From Haloactinomyces albus (GTDB taxonomy: Bacteria > Actinomycetota > Actinomycetes > Mycobacteriales > Pseudonocardiaceae), in contig NZ_JAVDXW010000001.1 in the NCBI RefSeq assembly GCF_031458135.1, positions 3,906,001-3,970,000 on the forward strand: a stretch of DNA of 64,000 nucleotides. The letters are read 5' to 3'. The position numbers and the translations under genes are program-made. Below the pieces are notes generated by a model. The model did no database searches. It saw only the letters and a list, made by a program, of their open reading frames with translations, and was not told the DNA's origin. Below, piece after piece: positions 27,068-35,709 of this stretch. Numbering within the stretch: position 1 is the first letter of the stretch; each line of letters starts with the position of its first letter.

Positions 27068-27127
27068 GGTGAGGCAGGCCTCTTTCGCGCGGAGATTGCC
27101 AGGCCGGGATGGCGGGGTGACTCCGAG

Positions 27128-27167
27128 GCCGTCGGCGAGGTCGCGAACGCGCGGCCTCGCCGACGGC
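27128..27167 (-). terminator. Strong hairpin after the transaminase gene
   Basis: GCCGTCGGCGAGG (27128-27140) and CCTCGCCGACGGC (27155-27167) form a perfect 13-bp stem with a 14-base loop. It starts nine bases after the transaminase stop and lies before the permease gene. It probably terminates or attenuates transcription, or protects the upstream message. No T-tract is seen. Confidence 0.6.
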
Positions 27168-27175
27168 GAGATCGG

Positions 27176-28543
27176 TCAGTCCCGCACCGTTCCGGAGGCG
27201 TCGGTGCGTTCGAGTACACGGCGCAGTGCCGCGGCTATGCGGTCGGCCTCGTTGTGACCGAGGGTCAGCGCCGGTGACAGGACGAGCCCTTGGGCGGAGT
27301 CGCGGACGATCACACCGTGCTCGCGACGGACCGCGTCGGCGACCGCTCCGGGGTTCGGCAGCGGGGTACGGGTGGCGGTATCCGAGACCAGTTCGATGCC
27401 CAGCATCATGCCGACGCCGCGGACCTCGCCGACCACGGGGATCCCCTTGAGTTCGGTGGCGATCTTCTCGGTCAGGTAGGTGCCGATCTCGGTGGCCCGC
27501 GAGAGGAGGTGCTCGCGGTCGATGATGTCGAGATTGGCCTGGGCGACCGCGCACGAGGTGGGATGGCCGTTGTAGGTGTAGCCCATGGGAAAGCCCTGCT
27601 GTCCGAGCGTCTCGGCGATGTGATCGTCCACCAGGACCGCACCGAGCGGCAGGTAGCCGGATGTAATCCCCTTGGCGGTGACGATGATGTCGGGTCGCAC
27701 GCCGAAGTGGTCGGCGGCGAACCACTGACCGACTCGGCCGTAGGCGGTGACGACCTCGTCGAGGATCAGCAGGATTCCGTGCCGGTGGAGCACTTCCTGC
27801 ACGCGGGGCCAGTAGTCGTCCGGGGGCACGACCATACCGGCGACACCCATGATCGGCTCACCGATCATGGCCGCGATGTTGTCGGCGCCGATCTCGGCGA
27901 TGGTGTTCTCGAGCTCGCGGATACAGACGTCGGTGCAGTCCTCGTCGCCGAACAGGTCGGTGCGGTAGGGCCACGGCGGGGTCAGGTGGGCCACGTCCGG
28001 CAGCATCGGTCCGAAACCGTCGTGATAGAGCGGAAAGCCGGTCGCGGTGCCGCCGCCGTAGGCGACGCCGTGGTAGGCGCGGTGCCGGGCCAGGATCCAC
28101 GTGCGGTCGGTGTCGCCGCGGCGGTAGTGGTGGTGACGGGCCATTTTCAGGGCCGCTTCGATGCCTTCGGAACCGCCGCTGGTGAAGTACACGTGGTTGA
28201 GGTTGTCCGGGGCGAGTCCGGCGAGTCGGTCGGCAAGTTCGATGGCGCGGTTGTTGGAGAACTCCCAGAAGCTGGTGAAGTACTCCAGTTGCCGCATCTG
28301 AGTGGCGGCGGCTTCAGCGAGTTCTGCACGCCCATGGCCGACCTGGGCCAGCCAGAGCCCACCGGTGGCATCGAGGTACTCGCGCCCGTCGACATCCCAC
28401 AGCGTCGAGCCCTGGCCCTTGGCCATGACAACGCGTTCGGTCGTGGTGGCCGACAGGTAGGGGTGGATGATGTGGGCTCGGTCCACGTCGGCGAGCTCAC
28501 TGGCGCTGATGCGAGCTTTCGCAGCATTGTCGGTGGTGGTCAC
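27176..28543 (-). CDS. Class III aminotransferase (omega-transaminase)
   Basis: A 455-residue PLP enzyme of the beta-alanine/GABA/putrescine:pyruvate group. Visible are the cofactor aspartate in [14 protein letters not shown], the Schiff-base lysine in [14 protein letters not shown] and [18 protein letters not shown] for phosphate binding. It should move an amino group from a terminal amine to pyruvate or 2-oxoglutarate. The aldehyde dehydrogenase encoded directly upstream (26 bases away) can oxidise the aldehyde formed, and alanine dehydrogenase can recycle alanine. The preferred amine is inferred only. Confidence 0.88.
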   Translation of the reverse strand: MTTTDNAAKARISASELADVDRAHIIHPYLSATTTERVVMAKGQGSTLWDVDGREYLDATGGLWLAQVGHGRAELAEAAATQMRQLEYFTSFWEFSNNRAIELADRLAGLAPDNLNHVYFTSGGSEGIEAALKMARHHHYRRGDTDRTWILARHRAYHGVAYGGGTATGFPLYHDGFGPMLPDVAHLTPPWPYRTDLFGDEDCTDVCIRELENTIAEIGADNIAAMIGEPIMGVAGMVVPPDDYWPRVQEVLHRHGILLILDEVVTAYGRVGQWFAADHFGVRPDIIVTAKGITSGYLPLGAVLVDDHIAETLGQQGFPMGYTYNGHPTSCAVAQANLDIIDREHLLSRATEIGTYLTEKIATELKGIPVVGEVRGVGMMLGIELVSDTATRTPLPNPGAVADAVRREHGVIVRDSAQGLVLSPALTLGHNEADRIAAALRRVLERTDASGTVRD

Positions 28544-28569
28544 GGCGCTGTCCTTTCATCGTGGGTGGG

Positions 28570-30054
28570 TCAGTGCTTGATCCAGGTGGTCTTGAGCCCG
28601 GTGAACTTGTCCAGGGCGTGCAGGGAGAGGTCCCGGCCGTAGCCGGACTGGCCGAATCCGCCGAAGGGGGTTTGTGCGCTGAGTGCGTCGACGGTGTTGA
28701 CGGAGACGGTCCCGGCACGCAAAGCCTCCGAGACGCGTAGTGAGCGCGACAGGTCGGCGGTCCATACGGAGGCGGCCAGGCCGTAGCGGCTGTCGTTGGC
28801 CATCTCGATGGCGTGCTCCTCGTTATCGAAGCTGGTGACGCACAGCACGGGTCCGAAGATCTCTTCGCGTTCGATGCGGCTGCCGGGCTCGACATCGGTG
28901 AACACGGTCGGTTCCACGAAACAGCCGTGGCCTGCGAGGCGGTCGCCGCCGGTGACCAGCCGCGCGGTGCGTTTGCCCTCTTCGACAAAGTCGACGACAC
29001 GGGAGGTGTGGGTCTCGTCGACGAGCGCGCCCATTCGGCTTGCCGGATCGAGTGGGTCACCCGGTACGTACTCCTGCGCCCGGTCGGCGATCTTGGCGAG
29101 AAGGTCGTCTTCGATCTCGCGGGCGACGAGCAGGCGTGAGTTCGCCGAGCACACCTCGCCCTGGTTGGCAAAGATCCCGGCGCAGGCCGCGTCGGCGGCC
29201 GCGTCGAGATCGGCGCAGTCGGCGAAGACGAGGTTCGGGCTCTTGCCGCCGCATTCCGGCCAGACCTGCTTGAGGTTCGACTCGGCGGCGTAGCGCAGAA
29301 ACCGTTTGCCCACGTCCGTTGACCCGGTGAAGGCGATGCAATCGACGTCCGGGTGCAGGCCGAGGGCCTTGCCGGTGGTCTCGCCCGTGCCCGGGACCAC
29401 GTTGAGGACACCGTCGGGGAGTCCGGCTTCGGCGGCGAGTTCGGCCAGGCGCAGCGCGGACAACGGGGACTGTTCGGCCGGTTTGAGCACCACCGAGTTT
29501 CCCGCCGCCAGGGCCGGGGCCAGTTTCCAGGTGGCCATGTCCAGGGGGAAGTTCCAGGGTACGACCGCCCCCACGACACCGAGCGGGACGCGGTTGATCA
29601 GTGCCAGGTCACTGGAAGCGGTCGGGGCGATCTCGCCGTAGGTCTTGTCCAGTGCTTCGCCGTACCACTGAAACAATCCGGCGGCGAAGGGAACGTCGAT
29701 CTTGTGGGCGTCTGTGACGAGTTTGCCCATGTCCAACGAATCCAGCAGCGCCAGTTCCTCGCCGTGTTCGGTGATGAGTTCGGCCAGCCGCAGCAGGATG
29801 CGCTTGCGCTCGGTGGGGGCGCTCCGAGACCACGCGCCGGAGTGGAAGCTGTGGCGTGCCGAGGACACTGCGGCATCGACGTCTTCACTCGTACACGCGG
29901 CGACGTCGGCGAGCTTGTCACCGGTGGCCGGGTTGATCGACGGGAACGTGTCACCGCCGGGGGACGGCACCGGCTTACCACCGATGAAGGCCTCGGTGCG
30001 AGGGCGTACCCGGGCGGCCGAATCCGTCCAGTGGGCATGGGTCGGGACTGACAT
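28570..30054 (-). CDS. NAD(P)-dependent aldehyde dehydrogenase (PuuC-like)
   Basis: A 494-residue aldehyde dehydrogenase. The general-base glutamate lies in PECGGKSPNLVF and the catalytic cysteine in NQGEVCSANSRLL, with VVPWNFPLDMATWKLAPALA for the cofactor fold. The features fit enzymes that oxidise amino-aldehydes from polyamine breakdown. It is the first gene of the minus-strand module, and a TetR gene is divergent from it. It is a paralogue of the HpaE enzyme at 54128-55630. Confidence 0.88.
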   Translation of the reverse strand: MSVPTHAHWTDSAARVRPRTEAFIGGKPVPSPGGDTFPSINPATGDKLADVAACTSEDVDAAVSSARHSFHSGAWSRSAPTERKRILLRLAELITEHGEELALLDSLDMGKLVTDAHKIDVPFAAGLFQWYGEALDKTYGEIAPTASSDLALINRVPLGVVGAVVPWNFPLDMATWKLAPALAAGNSVVLKPAEQSPLSALRLAELAAEAGLPDGVLNVVPGTGETTGKALGLHPDVDCIAFTGSTDVGKRFLRYAAESNLKQVWPECGGKSPNLVFADCADLDAAADAACAGIFANQGEVCSANSRLLVAREIEDDLLAKIADRAQEYVPGDPLDPASRMGALVDETHTSRVVDFVEEGKRTARLVTGGDRLAGHGCFVEPTVFTDVEPGSRIEREEIFGPVLCVTSFDNEEHAIEMANDSRYGLAASVWTADLSRSLRVSEALRAGTVSVNTVDALSAQTPFGGFGQSGYGRDLSLHALDKFTGLKTTWIKH

Positions 30055-30116
30055 CGGTCTCCTCGCGATGATCGTCTGGCAGTGGCTCGCGTGTGTTCCG
30101 CGTCACCAGTATTTCT

Positions 30117-30186
30117 TTGAACGCGAATTCAACTCTTACACATCAGAGCATGTCAACGGGTTGAACCGAGATTGGAAAAATTGAAC
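30117..30186. promoter_or_regulatory. TTGAAC repeats between aldehyde dehydrogenase and TetR genes
   Basis: TTGAAC occurs at 30117-30122, 30161-30166 and 30181-30186 on the plus strand, and TTCAAC (its complement GTTGAA) at 30128-30133. The first and the inverted copy form TTGAACGCGAATTCAA. These AT-rich repeats lie in the 145-base divergent intergenic region and are good candidates for operators of the adjacent TetR regulator. Confidence 0.4.
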
Positions 30187-30199
30187 ACAGTCATAAATA

Positions 30200-30814
30200 A
30201 TGATGAGCATGGCACGCTCGAGGAAGCATGACGCGCGCCGCGAGCAGCTCATCGACGCTGCGTCGCGAGCCATCACCGAACGAGGGCGGGACAACCTGCG
30301 CATCCGGGACATCGCGGCCCAGGCGGGAGTCTCGCCGGGCTCGGTGCTCTACCACTACCCGGAGCTGGACGAGCTCATGTTCGACGTCCATCGCAACGTG
30401 GTCGAACGCTTCTACCAACGACGACTGGCCACGGTGGAGTCGATCGAGACACCGGTGGGCAAGCTCGCTGCGGCCCTCGGCTCGGGGTTGCCCTCCGGGC
30501 GCGATGACGACGTGGCCCGCGTGCTGTACGAAATGCACGGGTTGGCCGACCGCAGCTCCACCCACGCGTCCCTGATGACCAGCCTCTACGACCGGGAAGT
30601 GGCCCTGTACTCCACGGTCCTGGAGGCGGGGAGAGCCAGTGGTGCGTTCACGCTGACCCAGCCGTTGGGCGAGGTCGTGCACACTCTGGTCGTCCTGGAG
30701 GACGGATTCGGGCTGCACCTGCTGAGTAACAACACATCCGTCGACCTGGCGCGCGCCAGAAGCTTGCTGACTGCCTACGCCGGGCAGGCCACCGGCTGTG
30801 CATTGCCCGTGTGA
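30200..30814 (+). CDS. TetR-family transcriptional regulator
   Basis: A 204-residue regulator. The N-terminal helix-turn-helix is clear (EQLIDAASRAITERGRDNLR, IRDIAAQAGVSPGSVLYHYP) and is followed by an all-helical ligand domain. It is divergent from the aldehyde dehydrogenase/transaminase operon and probably represses it. Start codons at 30200, 30203 and 30209 are all in frame; none has a strong ribosome-binding site. A LysR gene follows after 56 bases on the same strand. Confidence 0.82.
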   Translation: MMSMARSRKHDARREQLIDAASRAITERGRDNLRIRDIAAQAGVSPGSVLYHYPELDELMFDVHRNVVERFYQRRLATVESIETPVGKLAAALGSGLPSGRDDDVARVLYEMHGLADRSSTHASLMTSLYDREVALYSTVLEAGRASGAFTLTQPLGEVVHTLVVLEDGFGLHLLSNNTSVDLARARSLLTAYAGQATGCALPV

Positions 30815-30870
30815 GCAGCCGGTGCCCACGAGATTCACCATGTCGAAAACCAGAGAACCGAGGTGATCGC

Positions 30871-31797
30871 ATGTCGGCAGAGCCACAGTTCACGATGGTC
30901 CAGTTGCGGTACTTCGCCGCCGCGGCGCAGCTGGGAAGCATGACTGCGGCGGCCAAGCACATGGTGGTCTCGCAGTCGGCCATCTCGACCGCGGTCGCGC
31001 AGTTGGAGCGCGAGCTCGGCGTCCAGTTGCTCATTCGACGGCACGCACAGGGTCTTGCCCTGACCAAGGCAGGGGAGCGGTTCCTGCAGGAGTTGCGCGG
31101 CTTCCTCTCCCATGCCGGGGAGTTGGCCGACGTCGCTCGCGGCCTCGGAGCCTCCCTGGTCGGCGAAGTCACCGTCGGCTGTTTTCAGACGCTGGCGCCG
31201 TTCTACCTGCCGACCCTGCTCACCGCCTTCGCCAACGAGCACCCGGCGGTGCGCGTGTCGGTCCTGGAGGGCCAGACCGAGGAACTGCAGCAGGCGCTGT
31301 TGTCGGGTGCCTGTGAGATCGCGCTGCTCTACGACCTCGATCTCGACGACGCCCTCGAGCGCGAGGTGCTGACCGTGGCACCGCCGTACGTCATCGTGCC
31401 CGCGGATCATCCGCTTCGAGAGGCCTCCGGAGTGCGACTCGCGGATCTCGCGGGAGAGCCCATGGTGATGCTCGACCTCCCCCACAGCCGGGAGTACTTC
31501 CGGTCGCTGGCGCTGCGCACGAATGTCGAGCCGGTGGTGCGGTATCGGACGTCGAGCTACGAAACGGTGCGCTCCCTGGTGGCCGCCGGGCACGGTTACG
31601 CGATCCTCAACCAGCAACCCCACCACGACGTCACCTACGACGGTGGCCGGATCGTTCGCCTGGCGCTGCTGGACGATGTTCCCCCGCTGCCGGTGGTGCT
31701 CGCTCGCGTCACGGGAATTCGATCCACCGTCCGCGCCCAGGCATTCGCCGCACTCTGCCGTGCCCAGCTGGGGTCATCTGAAAAAACGATGGATTAA
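30871..31797 (+). CDS. LysR-family transcriptional regulator
   Basis: A 308-residue LysR regulator with the N-terminal winged helix (QLRYFAAAAQLGSMTAAAKH, VVSQSAISTAVAQLERELGV) and a periplasmic-binding-protein-like effector domain. The ATG at 30871 is preceded by GAGG. It lies 89 bases before the monooxygenase gene on the same strand, so it probably activates that row. It is a close paralogue of the LysR at 61722-62657: both share SAIS/SAVS, TLAP, VRYRTSS/VRHRTTS and long blocks between them. Confidence 0.88.
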   Translation: MSAEPQFTMVQLRYFAAAAQLGSMTAAAKHMVVSQSAISTAVAQLERELGVQLLIRRHAQGLALTKAGERFLQELRGFLSHAGELADVARGLGASLVGEVTVGCFQTLAPFYLPTLLTAFANEHPAVRVSVLEGQTEELQQALLSGACEIALLYDLDLDDALEREVLTVAPPYVIVPADHPLREASGVRLADLAGEPMVMLDLPHSREYFRSLALRTNVEPVVRYRTSSYETVRSLVAAGHGYAILNQQPHHDVTYDGGRIVRLALLDDVPPLPVVLARVTGIRSTVRAQAFAALCRAQLGSSEKTMD

Positions 31798-31801
31798 TCC
31801 A

Positions 31802-31815
31802 AAAACATTTGTTTT
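31802..31815. promoter_or_regulatory. AAAACA palindrome before the FMO gene
   Basis: AAAACATTTGTTTT is a perfect inverted repeat of six bases with a two-base centre, AT-rich in a GC-rich setting. It lies directly after the LysR gene and about 70 bases before the monooxygenase start, where a LysR or other regulator could bind. Confidence 0.35.
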
Positions 31816-31886
31816 ACAGATGACTCGGATGTCTCCAAACTCGGAGCCGACCGACAAACCAAACCACGGGAGCGGAAAGGTTTGAC

Positions 31887-33185
31887 ATGTCGCATCACGA
31901 GACCGAGGTCCTCGTCGTCGGCGCAGGACAGGCCGGCGTGGCCATGAGCGAACACCTGGGCTCACGCGGAATCCCGCACCTGGTGCTGGAGCGGGATCGA
32001 ATCGCCGAGCGCTGGCGCACGGGACGCTGGGATTCCCTCGTGGCGAACGGGCCGGCGTGGCACGATCGCTTCCCGGGACTCCTGTTCGCCGACGTCGATC
32101 CCGATGGTTTCGCGTCGAAGGATCAGGTTGCGGACTACTTCGTCGCTTACGCGGAGAAGATCGACGCGCCGATTCGGTGCGGCGTGGACGTGCAGCGCGT
32201 GCAGAAGAACGTCGGACGCCCCGGCTTCCACGTGGAGACGTCGGACGGGACCATCGACGCACGCCACGTCGTGGCGGCGACCGGGCCGTTCCAGAAGCCG
32301 GTCATCCCCCCGGTCGTTCCCGAGGACGCGAACGTGGTCCAGATCCACTCCAGCTCCTACCGCAACCCGGAGCAGCTGCCCGAGGGCGCCGTCCTCGTGG
32401 TCGGGGCGGGATCGTCGGGCGTTCAGATCGCGGACGAGCTGCAGAAGTCCGGCCGGAAGGTCTACCTGTCGGTCGGTCCGCACGACCGACCCCCGCGGCG
32501 GTACAGGGGGCGCGACTTCTGCTGGTGGCTCGGAGTGCTCAACAAGTGGGAAGCGGTGGCGCCTCCCCGTGGAGCGGAGCACGTCACGATTGCGGTCAGC
32601 GGAGCACACGGTGGTCAGACCGTCGACTTCCGGGCTCTCGCGGACAACGGCATCACCCTCGTCGGCATGACCCATGCGTTCGAGAACGGCCGGATGCAGT
32701 TCGCATCGGACCTGCGCGACAACATCGCCAACGGTGATGCCAACTACCTGACGCTGCTCGACGAAGCCGACGACTACGTCGCCCGCAACGGACTCGACCT
32801 ACCCCAGGAACCGGAGGCCCGCATCTTCGGGCCGGACCCGGAATGCCTGGTCGACCCGCTCTCCGAGCTCGACCTCGCGAGCGCCGGAGTCACCTCGATC
32901 GTCTGGGCGACGGGCTTCGTCTCCGACTACAGCTGGTTGCAGGTCGATGCCTTCGACGACAACGGTAAGCCGCAGCACACACGCGGCGTGTCCTCCGAGC
33001 CCGGGATCTACTTCCTCGGGCTGCCCTGGCAGTCGCGACGCGGATCGAGCTTCATCTGGGGGGTCTGGCACGACGCCGCGTACGTGGCCGAGCACATCAC
33101 GATCCAGCGCAGCTATCTCGCCCACCACAACGTCGGCAGCTCGCTCGGCCCACGCCGGCTGACCACCGCTACCTCCCCATCTTGA
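31887..33185 (+). CDS. Flavin-containing monooxygenase (CzcO/FMO type)
   Basis: A 432-residue flavoprotein. The FAD motif VVGAGQAGVAMSEHL is at the N-terminus and the NADPH motif VVGAGSSGVQIADEL is near residue 173. The region between and the late ATG motif (WATGFVSDY) fit class B monooxygenases, which oxygenate nitrogen, sulfur or carbonyl groups. The ATG at 31887 follows GGAAAGG. It is the first enzyme gene of the row continuing with RidA, DUF1028 and M20 amidohydrolase. Its substrate is unknown; N-oxygenation or oxidation of an amine would suit the RidA neighbour. Confidence 0.82.
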   Translation: MSHHETEVLVVGAGQAGVAMSEHLGSRGIPHLVLERDRIAERWRTGRWDSLVANGPAWHDRFPGLLFADVDPDGFASKDQVADYFVAYAEKIDAPIRCGVDVQRVQKNVGRPGFHVETSDGTIDARHVVAATGPFQKPVIPPVVPEDANVVQIHSSSYRNPEQLPEGAVLVVGAGSSGVQIADELQKSGRKVYLSVGPHDRPPRRYRGRDFCWWLGVLNKWEAVAPPRGAEHVTIAVSGAHGGQTVDFRALADNGITLVGMTHAFENGRMQFASDLRDNIANGDANYLTLLDEADDYVARNGLDLPQEPEARIFGPDPECLVDPLSELDLASAGVTSIVWATGFVSDYSWLQVDAFDDNGKPQHTRGVSSEPGIYFLGLPWQSRRGSSFIWGVWHDAAYVAEHITIQRSYLAHHNVGSSLGPRRLTTATSPS

Positions 33186-33227
33186 CCAGGACGCCGAGCC
33201 CACCGTCACCACGACCGGAGCAACCTG

Positions 33228-33704
33228 ATGCCGACCCACACCCGCATCCGTCCGTTCAACACCCGCGATACCTACCCTGAGCAGAGTCTCGACAACGACC
33301 TGGCACAAGCCGTCGTGGCCGGTGACACCGTGTACCTGCGCGGCCAGATCGGTCAGGACCTCGACACGCGGGACAGCGTCGGCATCGGCGACGTCACCGC
33401 TCAGACCGAACAAGCCATGGGCAACATCGCGATGCTGCTGTCCGAATGCGGCAGCAAACTCGACGAGATCGTCAAGATTACCGTGTATCTCACCGACATC
33501 CGCTACCGCGAGGACGTCTACCGCGTCATGGGCCGCTGGTTGTCGGGCGTGCACTACGTATCCACCGGCCTCGTCGTCGACGCCCTGGCCCGTCCGGAAT
33601 GGCTCGTGGAGCTCGACGCCGTGGCCGTGATCCCGGCCGAACGAACCACCGAGGCCGCCGAACAGCGGCAGCGCAAAGCCGCCGAGCGAGGGGAGCAACT
33701 GTGA
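33228..33704 (+). CDS. RidA-family protein (enamine/imine deaminase-like)
   Basis: A 158-residue member of the YjgF/YER057c/UK114 family. The conserved regions are VVAGDTVYLRGQIGQD, QTEQAMGNIAMLLSECG, ITVYLTDIRYREDVY and the active-site arginine region LARPEWLVELDAVA. RidA proteins hydrolyse reactive enamines or imines, releasing ammonia, and catabolic versions act on specific intermediates. Its last 25 residues are a charged tail. It lies 42 bases after the monooxygenase gene and overlaps the DUF1028 gene by GTGA. It probably handles an imine made in this pathway. Confidence 0.85.
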   Translation: MPTHTRIRPFNTRDTYPEQSLDNDLAQAVVAGDTVYLRGQIGQDLDTRDSVGIGDVTAQTEQAMGNIAMLLSECGSKLDEIVKITVYLTDIRYREDVYRVMGRWLSGVHYVSTGLVVDALARPEWLVELDAVAVIPAERTTEAAEQRQRKAAERGEQL

Positions 33705-34378
33705 CCTTTTCGATTACCGCACGGTGCCGCCGTACCGGAGCCTTGGGAGTGGCGATCAGCTCGTCGAGTCCGGCGGTGGCCTCGCGATGCGCCTACGTCT
33801 CGCCCACGGTCGGAGCCGTGTGCTCGCAGAACGTGACCGATCCTCGACTGGGGCCGCGCCTGCTGGGACTGCTGGAGCTGGGAGTGTCGGCGCAGCAGGC
33901 CGTCGATCAGGTGACCCGCTCGGAAACCGACATTGCTTATCGGCAACTCGCGGCTGTCGGCGCGTCAGGAATCCCGGCCGTGTACTCGGGAGACCATGCG
34001 CTCGGCACCTTCGGGTCGGCAACCGGAAACGACAGTGTCGCCGCAGGCAACATGCTGACCTCCACGAAAGTGCTGGACTCCATGGTCGAGGACTTCGAAA
34101 CCGATGAGCATCCCACCATGGCTCGTCGTTTGCTGGCAGCTCTGAGTGCGGGACTGGCTGCCGGGGGCGAGGAGGGACCGGTGCATTCGGCCGGTCTGCT
34201 GGTGGCGCACACCGCACCGTGGCCGGTCGTCGATCTGCGGATCGACTGGACCGAAGGCGATCCGATCACGGAACTCGAGAGGTTGCTCGACGTGTGGGAG
34301 CCGCAGCAGGACGACTACGTCCAGCGCGGTCTGCATCCTTCGGCGGCGCCCGGCTACGGCGTACCCGGTGACCTGTGA
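33701..34378 (+). CDS. DUF1028 protein (putative Ntn-hydrolase)
   Basis: A 225-residue protein. The GTG start at 33701 overlaps the ridA stop (GTGA). The N-terminus TFSITARCRRTGALGVAISS with later VGAVCSQNVTDPRLGPRLL matches DUF1028, a family with an Ntn-hydrolase-like fold found beside amidohydrolases and RidA proteins. The N-terminal threonine after the initiator could serve as nucleophile, as in Ntn-hydrolases; this has not been shown for the family as far as I know. No signal peptide is seen. An amide or ring hydrolysis role in this row is inferred. Confidence 0.75.
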   Translation: MTFSITARCRRTGALGVAISSSSPAVASRCAYVSPTVGAVCSQNVTDPRLGPRLLGLLELGVSAQQAVDQVTRSETDIAYRQLAAVGASGIPAVYSGDHALGTFGSATGNDSVAAGNMLTSTKVLDSMVEDFETDEHPTMARRLLAALSAGLAAGGEEGPVHSAGLLVAHTAPWPVVDLRIDWTEGDPITELERLLDVWEPQQDDYVQRGLHPSAAPGYGVPGDL

Positions 34379-34406
34379 AGCTTTCGGTTTCCCACTCAGG
34401 AGAACG

Positions 34407-35558
34407 ATGAACATCCACGATGCCATTGACAGCGCGGTGAGCAGCGCCGAATCAGAGGTCGTCGGTCTCAGTCACCGCGTCCATGCCCATCCGGAACTCG
34501 CATGGGAGGAAGAGCGCAGCTCGCAGTGGGTTGCTGCTGCGTTGGACGACCTCGGATACGACGTGCAGCACGGGATCTGCGGGTTGCCCACGGCTCTGCG
34601 GGGTCGAATCGGTTCGGGACCGTTGCACATCGGGATTTGTGCCGAGTACGACGCGTTGCCCGAACTCGGCCATGCGTGCGGCCACAACATGATCGCCGCC
34701 TCGGCTGTCGGGGCGGCTGCCGGCCTGGCTCGGGTCGCCGATGACGCCGGGCTGACCGTCTCCATCGTGGGAACACCGGCCGAGGAGGGCGGTGGCGGAA
34801 AGATCACCCTGCTGGAGCGCGGGGCGTTCAATGGCCTGCACGCGGCGATGATGGTGCATCCCGGACCGGTCGATGTTGCCGAGGCCGCACCGTTCGCGGT
34901 ATCACACTCGGCGATCCGATATCGGGGCAAGGCGGCTCATGCCGCGGCCTATCCCGAACACGGGGTCAACGCCGCGGATGCCTTCACGGTGGCCCAGGTC
35001 GCCATTGGTCTGCTGCGTCAACACCTTCCGAACACCACCCGAGTGCACGGCGTACAGACCCGAGGCGGTGAAGCACCGAACGCCATTCCCGAGACGACCG
35101 AAGGACGCTGGTATGTGCGCGCGAACAATCTCGACGAACTGGCCGAAGTAGAGCCACGCGTACTGCGGTGTTTCGAAGCAGGCGCCCATGCCACCGGGTG
35201 CGAACTCGAGATCGAGGCCGAAAGCGCCCCGTACTCGGAATTCCACAACGACCTCGACGTGCTGGCCGCCTACCGGCGCAATGCCGAAGCCCGCGGCCGT
35301 CGATTCTCCGATGAGGACGCCTCCTCCCGAATGAATACGGCGTCGACGGACATGGGCAACGTGTCCCGCGTCCTACCGGCGATCCATCCCTACATCGGTA
35401 TCGACTCGCTGCCCGCGGTCAATCATCAAAAGGAGTTCGCCGCACACTGCATCACCCCGGCGGCCGACCGGGCTGTTCTCGACGCCGCCACGGCCATGGC
35501 TCAGACCGCCGTCGACGTCGCGGCGGACCCTGCGTTGGTGGAGAGGTTGACGCTGTGA
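34407..35558 (+). CDS. M20-family amidohydrolase/aminoacylase
   Basis: A 383-residue metallo-amidohydrolase of the M20D type (p-aminobenzoyl-glutamate and auxin-conjugate hydrolases). Metal and active-site motifs are CAEYDALPELGHACGHNM, GTPAEEGGGGK and a histidine in AAMMVHPGP. The dimerisation domain carries IRYRGKAAHAAAYPEHGVNA. The ATG at 34407 follows CAGGAGAA. It is 28 bases after DUF1028 and is the last gene of the row; a terminator follows. It would split an N-acyl amino acid or similar amide, and aspartase is encoded next. Confidence 0.85.
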   Translation: MNIHDAIDSAVSSAESEVVGLSHRVHAHPELAWEEERSSQWVAAALDDLGYDVQHGICGLPTALRGRIGSGPLHIGICAEYDALPELGHACGHNMIAASAVGAAAGLARVADDAGLTVSIVGTPAEEGGGGKITLLERGAFNGLHAAMMVHPGPVDVAEAAPFAVSHSAIRYRGKAAHAAAYPEHGVNAADAFTVAQVAIGLLRQHLPNTTRVHGVQTRGGEAPNAIPETTEGRWYVRANNLDELAEVEPRVLRCFEAGAHATGCELEIEAESAPYSEFHNDLDVLAAYRRNAEARGRRFSDEDASSRMNTASTDMGNVSRVLPAIHPYIGIDSLPAVNHQKEFAAHCITPAADRAVLDAATAMAQTAVDVAADPALVERLTL

Positions 35559-35650
35559 ACGCCGAGGAGACAGTGAATTTGTGTGCCGAAGACACGGAAA
35601 TATTCGCCCACGCATTCGGAGCATCCCAGGTCACGAGGAAGACTGAAGCA

Positions 35651-35667
35651 TCATACGTCGTGTATGA
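35651..35667. promoter_or_regulatory. TCATAC-N5-GTATGA inverted repeat upstream of aspartase
   Basis: TCATACGTCGTGTATGA is a perfect inverted repeat with six-base arms. It lies between the M20 gene and the aspartase gene, just before the terminator hairpin. It could be an operator or a second stem; nothing more can be said. Confidence 0.3.
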
Positions 35668-35679
35668 GCATCCGATCCT

Positions 35680-35709
35680 GCCGGATGCCCATCCATCCGG
35701 CGATTTTCT
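35680..35709 (+). terminator. Rho-independent-type terminator after the M20 gene
   Basis: GCCGGATG (35680-35687) pairs with CATCCGGC (35694-35701) in a perfect 8-bp stem with a six-base loop, followed by GATTTTCTC. It ends the LysR-led row and separates it from aspartase. Confidence 0.65.
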
